From: Eubacteriales bacterium
GTDB lineage: Bacteria; Bacillota_A; Clostridia; Christensenellales; Aristaeellaceae
Assembly (NCBI GenBank): GCA_028692205.1
Contig: JAQUXV010000009.1
Span: 1 to 22,370, forward strand
Direction of reading: 5' to 3'
DNA length: 22,370 nucleotides
This document shows positions 20,839 through 22,370 of this stretch, piece after piece (position 1 is the first letter of the stretch; every line of letters begins with the position of its first letter). Under the pieces are notes generated by a model. The model made no database searches. It had not been told where the DNA came from and saw only the letters and a list, made by a program, of their open reading frames with translations. The position numbers were made by a program, and so were the translations under genes.

Positions 20839-21618
20839 ATGGAATTCACATCCCAAGCCCCGACGAAGATTAGCCCTGTCGCCTACCCTATAGAGGCCGA
20901 CCTGGCCAAGTTCCTGTACGAACTGGGTGAGGAAGCGAACTACATCGTTGGCATCAACGGTGAAACCTATTCCCGGAAGGCCCTCCAGCGGCTGCCCAAG
21001 TACGAGCCCCTGCCAGCGGAGACTGTGAAGGCGTTCACGCTGGACGGTTTGTGCGATTGGCTGAAGCAGGATATCGACAGGAACTTCAACGCATATCCCA
21101 AGCTGATGATCGCTGTCGAAAGCCCTACGCGCGTCTGCGTATACTCGCCCGTATCCGGCGTGGAAGGCAACCGGCGCGTGAAGCTGGCAGAATGCAACTA
21201 CTGCACCGATGATTTCCGCTGGGGTTCCTACATGGATCAGGAGATGTTCGTAACGTTCCTGCTTTCCAGATTTGCCGAAAGCGAAAACCGCAGTCTGGTC
21301 GGGCGGCTGGTCGGCAATATCCGGCAGGAAACCAGCGCCGAGGCGGCCGACGACGGCGTGAGCCAACGGATCACCGTGAAGAACGGGATTGCCAAGATCG
21401 GTGAAACCATCGTTAAAAACCCCGTGTATCTGGAGCCCATGCGCACGTTCACCGAGATTGCCCAACCCAGCAGCCCCTTCGTTCTGCGTGTGAAAGAGGG
21501 GCCCCAGATTGCCCTGTACGAGGCGGACGGCGGCGCATGGAAGAACGTGGCCGTTATCGGTATCAAGGAATACCTCGACGAGATGCTGGACGGTCTCAAC
21601 GTCATCGTGATTGCGTAA
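20839..21618 (+). CDS. DUF2303/YfdQ-family phage protein (259 aa)
   Basis: This 259-residue protein carries the landmarks I associate with the DUF2303 (YfdQ) family: a central LMIAVESPTRVCVYSPVSG, FRWGSYMDQEMFV, ADDGVSQRITVKNGIAKIGE, then NPVYLEPMRTFTEIAQPSSP and ALYEADGGAWKNVAV near the end. Members occur in tailed-phage early regions next to recombination genes; function is unknown. The ATG at 20839 follows AGGAGGT. It closes the early cluster before the tRNA. Composition agrees with its neighbours. Confidence 0.75.
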   Translation: MEFTSQAPTKISPVAYPIEADLAKFLYELGEEANYIVGINGETYSRKALQRLPKYEPLPAETVKAFTLDGLCDWLKQDIDRNFNAYPKLMIAVESPTRVCVYSPVSGVEGNRRVKLAECNYCTDDFRWGSYMDQEMFVTFLLSRFAESENRSLVGRLVGNIRQETSAEAADDGVSQRITVKNGIAKIGETIVKNPVYLEPMRTFTEIAQPSSPFVLRVKEGPQIALYEADGGAWKNVAVIGIKEYLDEMLDGLNVIVIA

Positions 21619-21637
21619 CGTATCCCCGGTATATCCA

Positions 21638-21656
21638 GCGCCGCGTTCGGCGGCGC
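21638..21656 (+). other. GC-rich hairpin just before the tRNA
   Basis: GCGCCGC-GTTCG-GCGGCGC forms a perfect 7-bp stem 20 bases after the DUF2303 stop and 4 bases before the tRNA. There is no T-run, so it is unlikely to be a terminator. It may aid RNA processing or stability at the mRNA-tRNA junction. Confidence 0.55.
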
Positions 21657-21660
21657 ACCT

Positions 21661-21734
21661 GCGGGAGTGGCTCAATGGCAGAGCGACGGCCCTCCAAGCC
21701 GATCACGGGGGTTCGATTCCCCTCTCCCGCTCCA
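21661..21734 (+). tRNA. tRNA-Gly(TCC), phage-carried
   Basis: A complete 74-base cloverleaf: acceptor GCGGGAG with CTCCCGC, D stem GCTC/GAGC, anticodon loop CCTCCAA (anticodon TCC, reading GGA and perhaps GGG), T arm with TTCGATT, discriminator T and an encoded CCA. The 27-43 pair is A-A and 49-65 is G-T; everything else pairs. It sits among plus-strand phage genes with no promoter of its own seen, so it is probably cut from the early transcript. It would supply a glycine tRNA during infection. Confidence 0.93.
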
Positions 21735-22003
21735 AAGCCCAAACAAAAAAACGGGCATTCCGCCTGTGCCAGAGGCCGCTTGATGCGGAATCAGGGGCGC
21801 AGGCAACCAACCCTAATGGAACCATTGCGAAAGGAGAGGAAAGGCGTTGATTGAATCCGGGCGGTTCCCTATCAGATTCTTCTCGTCGGCAACGGGCCTG
21901 TAGCGGGCAACACAGCGGAAACCGGGGATAACAGCGGCGCCCGTGGGTACGGATGCTGGTAGCAGAGCGGGCGGTACCCGCGGGCGCCGGGTGAGGGAAC
22001 AAC
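21735..22003 (+). other. Gap between tRNA and nuclease gene: structured, with possible tiny frames
   Basis: These 269 bases hold no clear gene. GCCC...GGGC and ATTCCGC...GCGGAAT can form weak hairpins after the tRNA. AAAGGAG (21830) precedes a TTG at 21847 that opens an 18-codon frame (LIESGRFPIRFFSSATGL); this may be a tiny gene, but the evidence is thin. A strong hairpin at 21935-21989 leads into the nuclease gene. Confidence 0.5.
21935..21989 (+). promoter_or_regulatory. 16-bp leader hairpin before the HNHc-like gene
   Basis: Arms 21935-21950 and 21974-21989 pair over 16 bp with one G-U, enclosing a 23-base loop. The hairpin ends 14 bases before the ATG at 22004, close to the GAGGGA ribosome site. 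The loop contains an ATG that opens a 13-codon frame (MLVAERAVPAGAG) ending in the 3' flank. It could control translation, serve as an RNA-processing site, or be a DNA protein-binding site. Confidence 0.6.
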
Positions 22004-22370
22004 ATGGAAATCGCGGATGGAAAGATCGTCGGGATCGACGAAGGCGGGATTACCATTTACGTACCCTACGGCAATTGGGAACGCTTTTGCCTGCGGCAGT
22101 ACGACGAAGTACAGGTCGGCCTTCCGGACGGCCGGAGGATCAGCCCGGAGCAGCGAAAGAAGGCTTACGCCCTGATGGGCGAGATTTCCGTCTGGAGCGG
22201 ATACACCCTCAGCCAGATCAAGATGGTGCTGAAACGGCAGTTCGTCAACGAGACGCTGGAGGCGCTGAAGAAAGAGCTGTTTTCCCTCTCGGACTGCGAC
22301 GTGACCACGGCGCGGGAATACATCAGCTACCTGATCGACTTCGTGCTGGAGTTCGACGTGCCGACCAGCG
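22004..22370 (+). CDS. Putative HNHc nuclease, 3' end beyond the window
   Basis: 122 residues are visible. After an N-terminal OB-like strand region (MEIADGKIVGIDEGGITIYV), the segment DGRRISPEQRKKAYALMGEI, then SLSDCDVTTAREYISYLIDF, matches the start of the phage 'putative HNHc nuclease' family, whose C-terminal half carries the Cys/His HNH domain. That part lies past base 22370, so activity cannot be judged. The ATG at 22004 follows GAGGGA and the leader hairpin. Such proteins are found in Firmicutes phage early regions, probably in recombination or replication. Confidence 0.72.
   Translation, partial: MEIADGKIVGIDEGGITIYVPYGNWERFCLRQYDEVQVGLPDGRRISPEQRKKAYALMGEISVWSGYTLSQIKMVLKRQFVNETLEALKKELFSLSDCDVTTAREYISYLIDFVLEFDVPTS

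Larger units (their letters stand above)
10202..22370. mobile_element. Prophage (left end at tRNA attachment core, right end beyond the window)
   Basis: This is a temperate-phage-like element of tyrosine-integrase type. Order: attachment core, integrase, five-gene cargo, ImmA-type peptidase, repressor (all minus), then Cro-like gene, HTH proteins, recombination genes, tRNA-Gly and an HNHc-like nuclease (all plus). Head, packaging, tail and lysis genes should follow to the right and are not visible, so whether the phage is intact cannot be judged. The left boundary is placed at the tRNA CCA end. The element replaces the host's AAA-free, transporter-rich gene style abruptly. Confidence 0.88.

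Noticed and set aside
20725..21675. 316-codon minus-strand frame opposite the DUF2303 gene
   Set aside because: The plus strand carries the recognisable family motifs; the reverse frame has none.
21703..22056. Minus-strand frame through the tRNA and leader hairpin
   Set aside because: It runs across the tRNA and ends in a typical tRNA-derived artefact; no ribosome site.
1..22370. CRISPR array, insertion sequence or rRNA gene
   Set aside because: I found no regularly spaced repeats, no transposase and no rRNA-like stretch. The repeats present are the short pairs listed as features.

Overview
The window reads as chromosome from a GC-rich member of the Bacillota, most likely class Clostridia (gut or rumen type). 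The support is a Gram-positive gene complement, strong GGAGG ribosome binding sites, frequent TTG and GTG starts, sigma-A-type promoters, and exported proteins of a style common in that class. The lineage is inferred from gene style only; no rRNA or other marker gene is present.

Bases 1 to about 9.6 kb are ordinary host chromosome. On the minus strand lies a two-component pair: an OmpR-type response regulator and a histidine kinase cut by the left edge. Divergent from it are an exported phosphodiester glycosidase-like protein, a small DUF3021-like membrane protein and an MFS transporter. Next come two small conserved proteins behind a good promoter, a MATE efflux pump, an exported alpha/beta hydrolase (minus), a radical SAM enzyme and a RidA-family protein (minus). 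Three clear intrinsic terminators separate these units.

From about 9.7 kb the sequence becomes phage-derived. A decayed peptidoglycan-binding domain (endolysin tail) is followed by a terminator and by the 3' part of a tRNA gene, probably tRNA-Arg(CCG), on the minus strand. This tRNA fragment is the attachment core of a prophage that runs off the right edge. The left arm, read leftward, is repressor, ImmA-type peptidase, a five-gene cargo block and a tyrosine integrase. The cargo holds a lipoprotein, two secreted proteins, a helical-repeat protein and a Cys-rich-tailed protein. It is bracketed by two copies of a 20-bp sequence differing at one base, which suggests insertion between immA and int.

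The right arm, read rightward, starts at a Cro-type gene behind a TTGACA/TACTAT promoter that carries an operator in its spacer. It continues through small HTH proteins to a recombination and replication module: an SbcC/Rad50-like ATPase with a CPTC hook, a 47-residue protein, a Bet/RecT annealing protein, a YycJ-like metallo-beta-lactamase-fold protein, an AbrB-zinc ribbon protein, a 'replication terminator'-type protein and a DUF2303 protein. A phage-carried tRNA-Gly(TCC), a 16-bp-stem leader hairpin and a truncated putative HNHc nuclease gene follow.

The most interesting features are the repeat-bracketed cargo block, the signs of stacked prophages at one tRNA gene, and the annealase module in which an MBL-fold protein may be the missing exonuclease.
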